From an uncultured Eubacteriales bacterium (lineage in GTDB: Bacteria > Bacillota > Clostridia > Christensenellales > CAG-917): DNA of 6,414 nt. The notes beneath the pieces were generated by a model that did not search any database, was not told where the DNA came from, and saw only the letters and a list, made by a program, of their open reading frames with translations. Below, one piece after another: positions 1-6,414 of this stretch. Location: assembly GCA_900551145.1 (NCBI GenBank), contig URUQ01000071.1, forward strand, positions 1-6,414, read 5' to 3'. Position 1 is the first letter of the stretch. Every line of letters begins with the position of its first letter. Both the position numbers and the translations under genes were made by a program.

Positions 1-33
1 GACTACAAATGTTTGATAATGTATAATTTTTAT

Positions 34-1572
34 ATGATTGACGTACATACATCTTTATACAATTTTATGCGTGATTACCGCAAAAAACAGGACGATAGCG
101 TTGCCCTTGTTCGTGGTGGTCGCAAAATGCGGTTTGAAAAATTGTTCAGAGAGATAGATAGAGTTGCGGGTGGTCTTTATAAACTCGGAGTGAGAAAAGG
201 AGACGTCGTTATGCTCGCTTTGCCGAATATAGAGCAAAGCGTGGTAGCGTCTTACGCTTGTTCGCGTATAGGTGCGACGGCATCTATGATACACCCCAAA
301 TTGTCCGCGGACGAATTTTTTGCAGCCGTTAAAAAACTTTCTCCCAAAGTCGTATTTTTGAGCGACGTAAACCAAACAAAATTTTTCTTCAAATGCGGAA
401 AGGCAAAAAAAGTTATATGCCACTTCGGCGTATACGATTATTTGGGACTTCCTCACGGTAAGCACTTCGAGGCGTATGAGGGTGACGGAGAGGAGATTAT
501 GTTCTATATGCAGTCGGGCGGGACGTCGGGCGAGCCGAAGACCGTTGCGATATCCTCTCGAAGCGCCAATGCTATGGCGGGCAATCTTCTTCAATATCTC
601 GACGACAAATTCTCAGAGCGCAACGCAATGCTCGTGGTGTTGCCTATGTTTCACGGTTTCGGACTGTGCATAGGTATGCATGCGTCGCTTTGCACCAATA
701 TGCGTATGGTGCTTCAGCCGATATTCAAGCCCGAAAAGACCGTGAGAGTCATTGCCAAAAACAGGGTTACCACTATACTTGCAGTGCCGAGAATGATATT
801 CAAACTGCTTGCCTGCAAGGACTTTTGCGGAGACAACGTGTCTTGCATAGAGGACGTGTTTGTGGGCGGTGACGCCGTAAGCAAGGAACTCGTGGACGCT
901 TTCGACGCGCGCATGAAAGAAGCGGGCGGGAAAGGCGTGCTTTCGGCGGGTTACGGACTTACCGAGACGGCAAGCGTATGTGCGGTTTCCAAGGGTGATT
1001 ATCTTGCGGGAAGTGTGGGTAAGCCTATAAACGATGTGAAAGTCCGCATAGTTGACGAGAATATGAAAGACGTCCAAAGAGGCGAAGTGGGTGAACTGCT
1101 TATAGGCGGAGACCAGATTATGAGCGGTTACGCCTTTGACGAAAAAGCCACCGAAGATGCTATGATTACTCTTGACGGTGTGACGTACGTCAAAAGCGGT
1201 GATTTCTTCAAGCAAGACGAAGAGGGCAGACTGTTTTATATGGGACGCAAAAAACGCCTTATCAAGATATCGGGCGTCAATGTGTTCCCGACAGAGATAG
1301 AGCGCGTTGCAAAAGAACTCGATTTTATAAAAGAGTGCGTGTGCATAGAATATCGCGTGTGCGCGAAACCGTTTATAAAACTCGTGGTTGAGGGCACGCT
1401 TACTCCTCAACAAAAACAAGAAGTTATTGCGCATATCGCAAAGCGTATGTCGCATTGGAACGTGCCGAGGTGCGTTGAGTGCAAGGACTCGTTCCCTAGA
1501 ACTAAAATCGGAAAAATCGATATAAAGGGGTTGGAAAATGAATTTGGCAAAGATACGCAGGGCGATCAATAA
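34..1572 (+). CDS. AMP-forming acyl-CoA synthetase / acid-CoA ligase-like protein
   Basis: Member of the ANL (AMP-binding) superfamily, which activates a carboxylic acid with ATP to an acyl-adenylate and then usually transfers it to CoA; probably cytosolic. Counting from the ATG at 34 (512 residues), all core motifs are intact: the phosphate loop SGGTSGEPK (161-169), LPMFHGFG with His207, GYGLTET (306-312), SGD with Asp390, the hinge region GRKKRLIKISG (404-414), and TKIGKID near the C-terminus with the adenylation lysine at 494. Length is normal for the family. The start is uncertain: ATG 34, ATG 19 and TTG 13 are all in frame, none has a ribosome binding site, and the frame is open to base 1. 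I chose 34 because it gives a usual family N-terminus (a short lead, then the SLYNFMRDY helix). The 3' end overlaps the next gene by 35 bases. The substrate cannot be read from the sequence; fatty acid is most likely, an aryl acid or a non-CoA acceptor is possible. Family call is secure, substrate is not. Confidence 0.9.
   Translation: MIDVHTSLYNFMRDYRKKQDDSVALVRGGRKMRFEKLFREIDRVAGGLYKLGVRKGDVVMLALPNIEQSVVASYACSRIGATASMIHPKLSADEFFAAVKKLSPKVVFLSDVNQTKFFFKCGKAKKVICHFGVYDYLGLPHGKHFEAYEGDGEEIMFYMQSGGTSGEPKTVAISSRSANAMAGNLLQYLDDKFSERNAMLVVLPMFHGFGLCIGMHASLCTNMRMVLQPIFKPEKTVRVIAKNRVTTILAVPRMIFKLLACKDFCGDNVSCIEDVFVGGDAVSKELVDAFDARMKEAGGKGVLSAGYGLTETASVCAVSKGDYLAGSVGKPINDVKVRIVDENMKDVQRGEVGELLIGGDQIMSGYAFDEKATEDAMITLDGVTYVKSGDFFKQDEEGRLFYMGRKKRLIKISGVNVFPTEIERVAKELDFIKECVCIEYRVCAKPFIKLVVEGTLTPQQKQEVIAHIAKRMSHWNVPRCVECKDSFPRTKIGKIDIKGLENEFGKDTQGDQ
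1524..1530 (+). promoter_or_regulatory. Ribosome binding site for the GlpA-like gene
   Basis: AAAGGGG lies 7 bases before the ATG at 1538, inside the end of the upstream synthetase gene. It supports ATG 1538 as the true start, and so supports both the 35-base gene overlap and the extra N-terminal domain of the oxidoreductase. Confidence 0.7.
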
Positions 1573-3262
1573 AATCGCTCCGTCCGTCAAAGTGGAAGAG
1601 TATCGCGGTTGCGTGAGACTCACCGGTGAACTCGATAACTGGGCGGATATTTACAGATGCGGTAGGGCCGCTGTGTGCAAAAAGTCGCTCGGCGTGCTCA
1701 ACGATATCAAACTCAAAGGTTTTCACGAAGAACCAAAACGTCCTACGCTTCAAGACGACGCCGTTGACGGACAAACTCCCGACGTGCTCGTTATAGGCGG
1801 AGGTATAGTGGGTTGTGCCGTCGCGCGTGAACTTACTCGACTTGCCGTAAGCGTGCTTCTCGTGGAAAAGTGTAACGACGTGGCGTGCGGTGCCTCGTCG
1901 AGAAACGACGGGTGCATTCACCCCGGTATCGACCTACACAAAGGTCAACAAAAACTCAAATACGTGCTTGCGGGCAATAAGGCTTATACCGCGCTTGCCG
2001 AGGAACTCGGACTTCAACTCAAACGCTGGGCGCAAACTTTTATTTTTTCCACAAAATGGGAGAATGCAATTATTCCTCCGCTTTACAAACTTCGCGCCAA
2101 ACAACTCGGCGTTGAGGGTGTAAGACATCTCACCCTAAAACAATTGAAAGAAATAGAACCCAATCCGCCGAGGTGGGCAACGGGTGCTATGTATATGGCA
2201 ACGGCGGGTATGGTTTCGCCGTACAAGACGACGATTGCGCTCATCGACAACGCAATAGAGAACGGCGCGAAAGTATCGCTCAATACCTACGTCAAAGGTA
2301 TGAAAGTCGAAAACGGCAAAATCGTCAGCGTCGATACCAACAGAGGCACTGTTTACCCCAAGGCCGTGGTCAATTGCGCGGGCATATACAGCGACGTGAT
2401 TGCGGATATGGCAGGTGATAGGACGTTTACCATACATCCGAGAAAGGGTACGGATATAATTCTCGACAAGAAGAGAGTGGGATACGCGCTGTCTTCGTAT
2501 GCGCGCAGTTACTTTGCCCCGCTTCCGCCCGAAGCTCGTCCGGACAATAAAGAGCAAGTGGGACATACCAAAGGCGGTGGAGTTATGCGCACCGTTGACG
2601 GTAATATTCTCGTAGGGCCGGACGCTCACGAAGTGCCGTCAAGAGAGGATTATTCCACGTCGATGCAGGATATTGACAATATCATCAAAAAGCAAAAACT
2701 CGCTCAACCCATGCTCAACAAGGGTGACATTATCACGTATTTCTCGGGCACTCGCGCAGCAACGTACGAAGAGGACTTTGTCGTGCGCAGAGGCATATTT
2801 ACGAGCAATATTTACGAGGCGGCGGGTATTCAATCGCCGGGTATCACCGCTGCGCCCGCAATCGCTTGCGATATTAGAGATTGGGTGAAGCAAGACCTCG
2901 GCGCAAAGGACAACAAGTCTTTCAATCCCGTTTACAAACACACTCCGCGCCTTGCGGATCAGCCCGATAGCGTGCGCGAAGAATATATCGAGCGCAACTC
3001 CGACTACGGTGAAATCATTTGCCGTTGCGAAGAGGTGAGCAAAGGTGAGATTATCGACGCATTGAATAGCCCGCTCAAAGTCGCGACCATCGACGGTATC
3101 AAACGTCGCGTGCGCCCCGGTATGGGTAGGTGTCAAGGCGGATTTTGTTCTCCGCTCGTTGCAAAAATCATTGCCGAACACGAAGGCGTCGAGATTGAAG
3201 ACGTTCTCAAGGGCGACGAAGGAAGCGTAATCGTTTACGGCAACACGAAAGGGGGTATGTGA
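1538..3262 (+). CDS. GlpA/LhgO-like FAD-dependent oxidoreductase with BON-like N-terminus and BFD [2Fe-2S] domain
   Basis: A 574-residue flavoprotein with three parts. (1) Residues about 5-62 look like a BON domain: GCVRLTGELDNW (24-35), then an Arg/Ala helix, then GVLNDIKLKG (52-61). (2) A DAO-type FAD domain begins with DVLVIGGGIVG (82-92), with Glu110 at the end of strand 2 for the FAD ribose, ASSRNDG (119-125) and IHPGID after it; a second FAD contact is AAGIQSPGITAAP (428-440). (3) A C-terminal Fer2_BFD domain has the cysteine pattern C495-x-C497 ... C532-x4-C537, fit for a [2Fe-2S] cluster. The DAO+BFD layout matches anaerobic glycerol-3-phosphate dehydrogenase subunit A and LhgO relatives. 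Such enzymes oxidise a 2-hydroxy compound or polyol phosphate at FAD and pass electrons to Fe-S centres. The next two genes probably encode its partner subunits. No signal peptide or membrane segment is seen. The substrate is inferred: sn-glycerol-3-phosphate is the default guess, but the atypical kinase downstream leaves other polyol phosphates open. I give no symbol because true GlpA orthology is not shown. Confidence 0.88.
   Translation: MNLAKIRRAINKIAPSVKVEEYRGCVRLTGELDNWADIYRCGRAAVCKKSLGVLNDIKLKGFHEEPKRPTLQDDAVDGQTPDVLVIGGGIVGCAVARELTRLAVSVLLVEKCNDVACGASSRNDGCIHPGIDLHKGQQKLKYVLAGNKAYTALAEELGLQLKRWAQTFIFSTKWENAIIPPLYKLRAKQLGVEGVRHLTLKQLKEIEPNPPRWATGAMYMATAGMVSPYKTTIALIDNAIENGAKVSLNTYVKGMKVENGKIVSVDTNRGTVYPKAVVNCAGIYSDVIADMAGDRTFTIHPRKGTDIILDKKRVGYALSSYARSYFAPLPPEARPDNKEQVGHTKGGGVMRTVDGNILVGPDAHEVPSREDYSTSMQDIDNIIKKQKLAQPMLNKGDIITYFSGTRAATYEEDFVVRRGIFTSNIYEAAGIQSPGITAAPAIACDIRDWVKQDLGAKDNKSFNPVYKHTPRLADQPDSVREEYIERNSDYGEIICRCEEVSKGEIIDALNSPLKVATIDGIKRRVRPGMGRCQGGFCSPLVAKIIAEHEGVEIEDVLKGDEGSVIVYGNTKGGM
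3247..3255 (+). promoter_or_regulatory. Ribosome binding site for the second oxidoreductase gene
   Basis: GAAAGGGGG ends 8 bases before the ATG at 3264 and lies within the last codons of the upstream gene. With only one base between the stop (TGA 3260-3262) and this start, it suggests translational coupling and roughly matched production of the two subunits. Confidence 0.7.
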
Positions 3263-3263
3263 T

Positions 3264-4511
3264 ATGCGAACTTACGACGTAGTGGTTATAGGCGGAGGAC
3301 CTGCCGGTCTTTCCGCGGCGCAAAGCGCGTGCCTCAAAGGCGGAAAGGTTGCCGTTATCGAAAGAGAGGCAAGGCTCGGCGGTATTCTCAAACAATGCGT
3401 TCACGACGGCTTCGGACTTATTCGCTTCGGTGAAAAGCTCGCTGGCCCCGAATATAGCGAAAGATATATCGATTTTGTAAAAGAACTCGATATAGATACA
3501 TATACGCTCACGTTCGTCACGCGCGTGGAGAAAAAGGACGGCGGATTTGAAATCACCGCGGTGTCCTCAAACGGAATTGAAAAATTCTTTACGAAATCAA
3601 TCGTTTTGGCAACGGGGTGCAGAGAGCGCACGGCAAAACAAGTGTTTATACAAGGCACTCGTCCGAGCGGTGTTTTCACGGCGGGCACGGCGCAAAACTT
3701 CGTCAACTTGCAAGGCAAGCTTCCCACCAAAAAATGCGTGATTCTGGGTAGCGGCGACATCGGTCTTATTATGGCTCGCCGTCTCACTTTGGAAGGTGCA
3801 AAGGTGGAGGGTGTGTACGAAGTCAAGCCCACACCCAGCGGACTTACGAGGAACATACATCAGTGCTTGCACGATTTCGATATACCGCTTTATCTTTCGC
3901 ACACGGTTACGAGAGTGTTCGGAAAAGACAGGCTCGAAGGCGTTGAAGTTGCAAAAGTCGACGACAAAATGAGACCTATAGAAGGCACTCAAAGACGTAT
4001 AGATTGCGACGCTCTTATACTTTCGGTGGGACTTATTCCCGAAAACGAAATTGCCGAGTCAATGGGCGTAAAAATCAATCCGTTCACAAAAGGCGCGGAT
4101 TGCGACCAAACTTATATGTCATCAATCGACGGCGTGTTTTCCGCAGGAAACGCACTTAACGTGTTCGATTTGGTAGATTATGTATCGGAATGTGCAAAAG
4201 ACGCAGGTGCAAACGCGGTGGACTTCAAGCCGTCGGGCAAGAGCGCGCGCATTGAAAAAGGTGAAGGACTTTTGAGCTTCGTGCCTCATCGTATCGATGT
4301 GAGCAAGCCTTGCGACAAGGTGGTGTTCTTCTTCCGCGCGTCAAAAGATATGGACAAAGCAACGCTCAAATTTACGGTTGACGGAAATGAAGTGTACAAG
4401 AAAAACTTCTCGTTCTTGCGTCCGCCGGAAATGCAAAGAGTGGAAGTGGACTTCTCGGCGTTCGATGTAAACGAGAACTCGAAAATCGTGGCAATCGTGG
4501 AGGAAAGATAG
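3264..4511 (+). CDS. FAD/NAD(P)-dependent oxidoreductase, partner subunit of the GlpA-like enzyme
   Basis: A 415-residue flavoprotein of the pyridine nucleotide-disulfide oxidoreductase fold. The FAD-binding site is VVVIGGGPAG (6-15). ATGCRERT marks the usual mid-protein FAD contact, and a second dinucleotide fold starts with CVILGSGDIG (158-167). The late FAD motif reads GVFSAGN followed by LVDYVSE, with Asn where many relatives have Asp. No CxxC redox pair sits where thioredoxin reductases have one, so it is not a thioredoxin reductase. The layout resembles the second flavin subunit of HcnBC-, opine- and proline-dehydrogenase-type complexes; in Firmicutes the gene is often labelled GlpB-like, though classical GlpB is a different FMN-type protein. 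Residues about 322-415 form an extra C-terminal, strand-rich tail. I recall similar tails in clostridial relatives, so it may be a family trait. It lies one base after the GlpA-like gene and directly abuts the DUF1667 gene, which supports one complex. Likely role: electron transfer between the dehydrogenase subunit and NAD(P) or another carrier. Direction and partner are inferred. Confidence 0.87.
   Translation: MRTYDVVVIGGGPAGLSAAQSACLKGGKVAVIEREARLGGILKQCVHDGFGLIRFGEKLAGPEYSERYIDFVKELDIDTYTLTFVTRVEKKDGGFEITAVSSNGIEKFFTKSIVLATGCRERTAKQVFIQGTRPSGVFTAGTAQNFVNLQGKLPTKKCVILGSGDIGLIMARRLTLEGAKVEGVYEVKPTPSGLTRNIHQCLHDFDIPLYLSHTVTRVFGKDRLEGVEVAKVDDKMRPIEGTQRRIDCDALILSVGLIPENEIAESMGVKINPFTKGADCDQTYMSSIDGVFSAGNALNVFDLVDYVSECAKDAGANAVDFKPSGKSARIEKGEGLLSFVPHRIDVSKPCDKVVFFFRASKDMDKATLKFTVDGNEVYKKNFSFLRPPEMQRVEVDFSAFDVNENSKIVAIVEER
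4499..4503 (+). promoter_or_regulatory. Ribosome binding site for the DUF1667-type gene
   Basis: GGAGG lies 8 bases before the ATG at 4512, inside the final codons of the upstream oxidoreductase. The stop TAG (4509-4511) directly abuts the ATG, so the site fixes this start and indicates coupled translation. Confidence 0.75.
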
Positions 4512-4847
4512 ATGGATTTGGTGTGTATCGTTTGCCCGAGAGGGTGCAGAATAAACGTCGAAAACGGCGTAGTTACAGGCAACGGTTGCAAGAGAGGAGA
4601 GGCATTCGCCATATCCGAAACCACGTGCCCGATGAGAAGCGTTTGCTCGACGGTGGCAACGGCTTTTAAGGATTATCCCGTGCTTCCCGTGAGAACGGAT
4701 GGTGAAATTCCCAAAGCTAAAATTGCCGATTTAATGAAAGAAATCAACGCTATCACGGTTGATAAAAAGGTCAAAAGAGGGGACGTCGTGGCGCAAAATA
4801 TCGTCGGTACGGACGTCAATCTCATAGCAACGGCAACGATTTATTGA
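4512..4847 (+). CDS. DUF1667-type small cysteine-rich (putative Fe-S) protein
   Basis: A 111-residue protein whose N-terminus shows the DUF1667 signature: C5-x-x-C8-P-x-G-C12, then GNGCKRGEAFA with C26, then a Glu and CPMR (39-42). Four cysteines at 5, 8, 12 and 26 could hold an Fe-S cluster; C39 and C45 are further cysteines. The rest is short alternating strands and helices, with a PVRTDGEIPKAKI stretch (about 59-71). Length is usual for the family and no membrane segment is visible. The family has no firmly assigned biochemical function that I know of. It regularly sits beside the two flavoprotein genes found here, so the natural reading is a small electron-transfer subunit of that complex, in the place that GlpC or a [2Fe-2S] subunit takes in other dehydrogenases. 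The role is inferred from context and the cysteines only. It starts right at the upstream stop and is followed by a 22-base gap with no hairpin. Confidence 0.85.
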   Translation: MDLVCIVCPRGCRINVENGVVTGNGCKRGEAFAISETTCPMRSVCSTVATAFKDYPVLPVRTDGEIPKAKIADLMKEINAITVDKKVKRGDVVAQNIVGTDVNLIATATIY

Positions 4848-4856
4848 TATAAGGAT

Positions 4857-4863
4857 AAGAGGG
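4857..4863 (+). promoter_or_regulatory. Ribosome binding site for the FGGY kinase gene
   Basis: AAGAGGG lies 6 bases before the ATG at 4870, within the 22-base gap after the DUF1667 stop. A weaker AAGGA sits at 4851-4855. The site supports ATG 4870, which puts the phosphate-binding DFGTQS motif at residue 10, as is normal for FGGY kinases. Confidence 0.65.
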
Positions 4864-4869
4864 AAAATT

Positions 4870-6375
4870 ATGAGTGAACCATTGGTGTTGACCATCGATT
4901 TCGGGACGCAAAGCGTGCGCGCGATGCTTTTCGATAAGCACGGCAAGGACTACGGAAAAGAGAAAGTCCACTTCAAAGAGCCGTATTTTTCAAAGGAAAT
5001 CGGTTGGGCGGAGCAAAAGCCCGAATTTTACTGGGACAGACTGAAAGAAGCAACCAACGGACTAAAATCAAAATGCCCCGAGCTTTGGGACGATATCCGT
5101 GCGGTGAGCGTAACGACGATAAGAGATACCGCGGTGATTGTCGATAAGGACGGAAAACCGCTCCGTGATATTATCTTGTGGCTTGACCAAAGGGAAGTCA
5201 AGGACGCCGATAAGACGAGATTCGGCTCGGGCTTCAAATCATTGCTCCGACTCATCAATATGTACGATATGGCGGCAACGCAATGCAAGTCGTCTCCGTG
5301 CAACTGGGTGCACGAGTACGAGCCGGAAGTATGGGCAAAAATGCACAAATTCTTGATGTTTTCGGGATATATAACCTATCGATTGACCGGAGTTATGAAA
5401 GACTCGGTGGCAAACCAAATAGGGCATATTCCCTTTGACTACAAGACAAAAACGTGGCAAGGTCCGCACGCGATAACCGCACCTATATTCGACTTGAAAG
5501 CAAAGGATATGTGTGATCTTGTCGAGCCGGGCACGATTATCGGATATATCACCAAAGAGGCAAGCGACGATCTCGGCATAAAGCAAGGTTTGCCTGTTAT
5601 CGCGTCGGGCTCGGACAAGGGGTGTGAAACTTTGGGCTCGGGTTGCGTGGACGGCACGGGTGCTTCGCTTTCGCTCGGGACTACCGCAACGGTGCAAATG
5701 ACGACGGATAAATACGTCGAAACAGAGCCTTTTGTGCCCTCTTATCCCGCAGTACTCCCCGGCAAGTATAATCCCGAAGTGGAGATTTATCGCGGATACT
5801 GGATGCTTTCGTGGTTTAAGAACGAATTTGCGCACAAGGAGGTGAAAGAGGCAAAGGAACTCGGCATTGCCGCGGAGGAACTTCTCAACAGACACCTCAA
5901 AGACGTGCCCGCGGGTTGCGAAGGTCTTATTTTGCAACCGTATTGGACGCCGGGTATAAAACACCCGACCGCAAGAGGCGCGATACTCGGTTTTGCGGAT
6001 TGCCACACGCGTATACATATTTATCGCGCGATAATAGAGGGTATTGCGTATGGTCTTTATGACGGATTGCTTTCTATCCAACGCAAGTCAAAAATAAAAG
6101 TCGAGTTTTTGGCAGTGTCGGGCGGTGGAAGCGAAAGCGACGAGATATGCCAAATTACGGCAAATATTATGGGTATTCCCGTAAGAAGAGCGCAAACTTA
6201 CGAAACGTCTTCGCTGGGCGCGGCAATCACCGCATTTAAGGGACTCGGAATCTATAAGTCTTTTGAAGAGGCGGCGGAAAATATGGTACATATTTCGGCA
6301 GAGTTCAAGCCCGATATGAAAGAACACGCGCTTTACGAGAAACTCTACAACAGAATATATCGCAGAATATATCCC
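4870..6375 (+). CDS. FGGY-family carbohydrate/polyol kinase (glycerol kinase/xylulokinase-like), 3' end missing
   Basis: An ATP-dependent kinase of the FGGY family; 502 residues are present and the frame is open to the right edge. Seen in order: phosphate-1 motif TIDFGTQSVRAM (8-19); substrate loop IRDTAV (84-89) followed by DKDGKPL and WLDQR (104-108); SGSDKG with probable catalytic base Asp249; DGTGASLSLGTTATV (261-275, phosphate-2 region); QPYWTPG and ARGAILGF in the second domain; and the adenosine motif VSGGGSESDEICQ (416-428). The last residues, RIYRRIYP, resemble the usual FGGY C-terminal helix, so probably only 10-20 residues are lost. Codons after 6375 are adapter sequence and must not be translated. 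It is not a plain GlpK: the glycerol-contacting Arg-Glu pair reads Arg85-Asp86, the start motif is DFGTQS rather than DQGTTS, and I find no counterpart to the glycerol-contacting tyrosine. The substrate is thus a polyol or ketose of unknown identity, with glycerol possible. Position behind the oxidoreductase trio suggests that it supplies their phosphorylated substrate. Confidence 0.9.
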
Positions 6376-6414
6376 CTGTCTCTTATACACATCTCCGAGC
6401 CCACGAGACGGACT
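6376..6414. other. Nextera/Tn5 sequencing adapter read-through (artefact)
   Basis: Bases 6376-6394 read CTGTCTCTTATACACATCT, the 19-base Tn5 mosaic end. Bases 6395-6409 read CCGAGCCCACGAGAC, the Nextera Read 2 (i7-side) adapter. Bases 6410-6414 (GGACT) would be the start of the sample index. The order and exact match are those of adapter read-through in an Illumina Nextera library. It is not part of the genome, and it shows the contig ends here with a template end at 6375. Confidence 0.98.

Noticed and set aside
22..27. Perfect TATAAT as an annotated promoter
   Set aside because: A single hexamer in an AT-rich edge with no visible -35 box or extended -10 is too weak for a feature; kept only as a low-interest finding.
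613..1623. Long minus-strand open frame (336 codons) opposite the ligase
   Set aside because: It is antisense to an intact ligase with all motifs, rich in His, Phe, Arg and Cys as reversed coding usually is, and shows no recognisable domain.
3264..4511. Thioredoxin reductase for the second flavoprotein
   Set aside because: The fold is related, but no CxxC pair sits in the second dinucleotide domain and the gene context is a dehydrogenase module.
4848..4869. Possible terminator or regulatory site between the DUF1667 gene and the kinase
   Set aside because: Only 22 bases, no inverted repeat and no T-run; it holds just the kinase ribosome binding site.
5239..6081. Long minus-strand open frame (280 codons) opposite the kinase
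   Set aside because: Antisense to the conserved FGGY core, Arg/Cys/His-rich and without a motif; a by-product of codon use on the other strand.
6351..6374. Two near-identical 12-base units (CAGAATATATCG, CAGAATATATCC)
   Set aside because: They encode the RIYRRIY helix typical of FGGY kinase C-termini, so coding constraint explains them; not a repeat element or attachment site.
6088..6390. Minus-strand open frame of 100 codons beginning MYKRQ
   Set aside because: It starts inside the sequencing adapter and runs antisense to the well-supported FGGY kinase; MYKRQ is the known translation of the Tn5 mosaic end.

Overview
The window carries one tightly packed, single-direction (+) operon fragment with five protein-coding genes. 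It has no RNA gene, no CRISPR array, no mobile element and no gene-free stretch longer than 33 bases. In order: an AMP-forming acyl-CoA synthetase-like ligase (34-1572); a GlpA/LhgO-like FAD oxidoreductase with a BON-like N-terminus and a BFD-type [2Fe-2S] C-terminus (1538-3262); a second two-dinucleotide-domain FAD/NAD(P) oxidoreductase (3264-4511); a small four-cysteine DUF1667-type protein (4512-4847); and an FGGY-family sugar/polyol kinase cut off at the right edge (4870-6375).

Junctions are a 35-base overlap, then gaps of 1, 0 and 22 bases, and each internal gene has its own purine-rich ribosome binding site. This points to one transcript and translational coupling. Genes two to four form a recognisable module: a FAD dehydrogenase subunit, a pyridine-nucleotide-type flavoprotein subunit and a small Fe-S protein. 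In Firmicutes and Thermotoga-like bacteria this set often accompanies a glycerol kinase and is annotated as an anaerobic glycerol-3-phosphate dehydrogenase. The likely logic is kinase phosphorylates a polyol, then the flavin/Fe-S complex oxidises the polyol phosphate and passes electrons on. The kinase is not a textbook GlpK, so the polyol may not be glycerol. The role of the acyl-CoA synthetase is open; its overlap with the dehydrogenase gene argues for shared expression.

The organism looks like an uncultured anaerobic Clostridia-type member of the Bacillota. This is inferred from the gene set, strong Shine-Dalgarno sites, medium GC and standard genetic code (UGA and UAA/UAG all used as stops). 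The genus cannot be told.

The last 39 bases (6376-6414) are not biological. They match the Illumina Nextera transposase adapter (Tn5 mosaic end plus Read 2 sequence) followed by five bases that look like the start of an i7 index. Genomic sequence therefore ends at about 6375, and this is probably the end of a contig. The left edge may also be a contig end: the first gene's frame is open to base 1 and no ribosome binding site is visible there.
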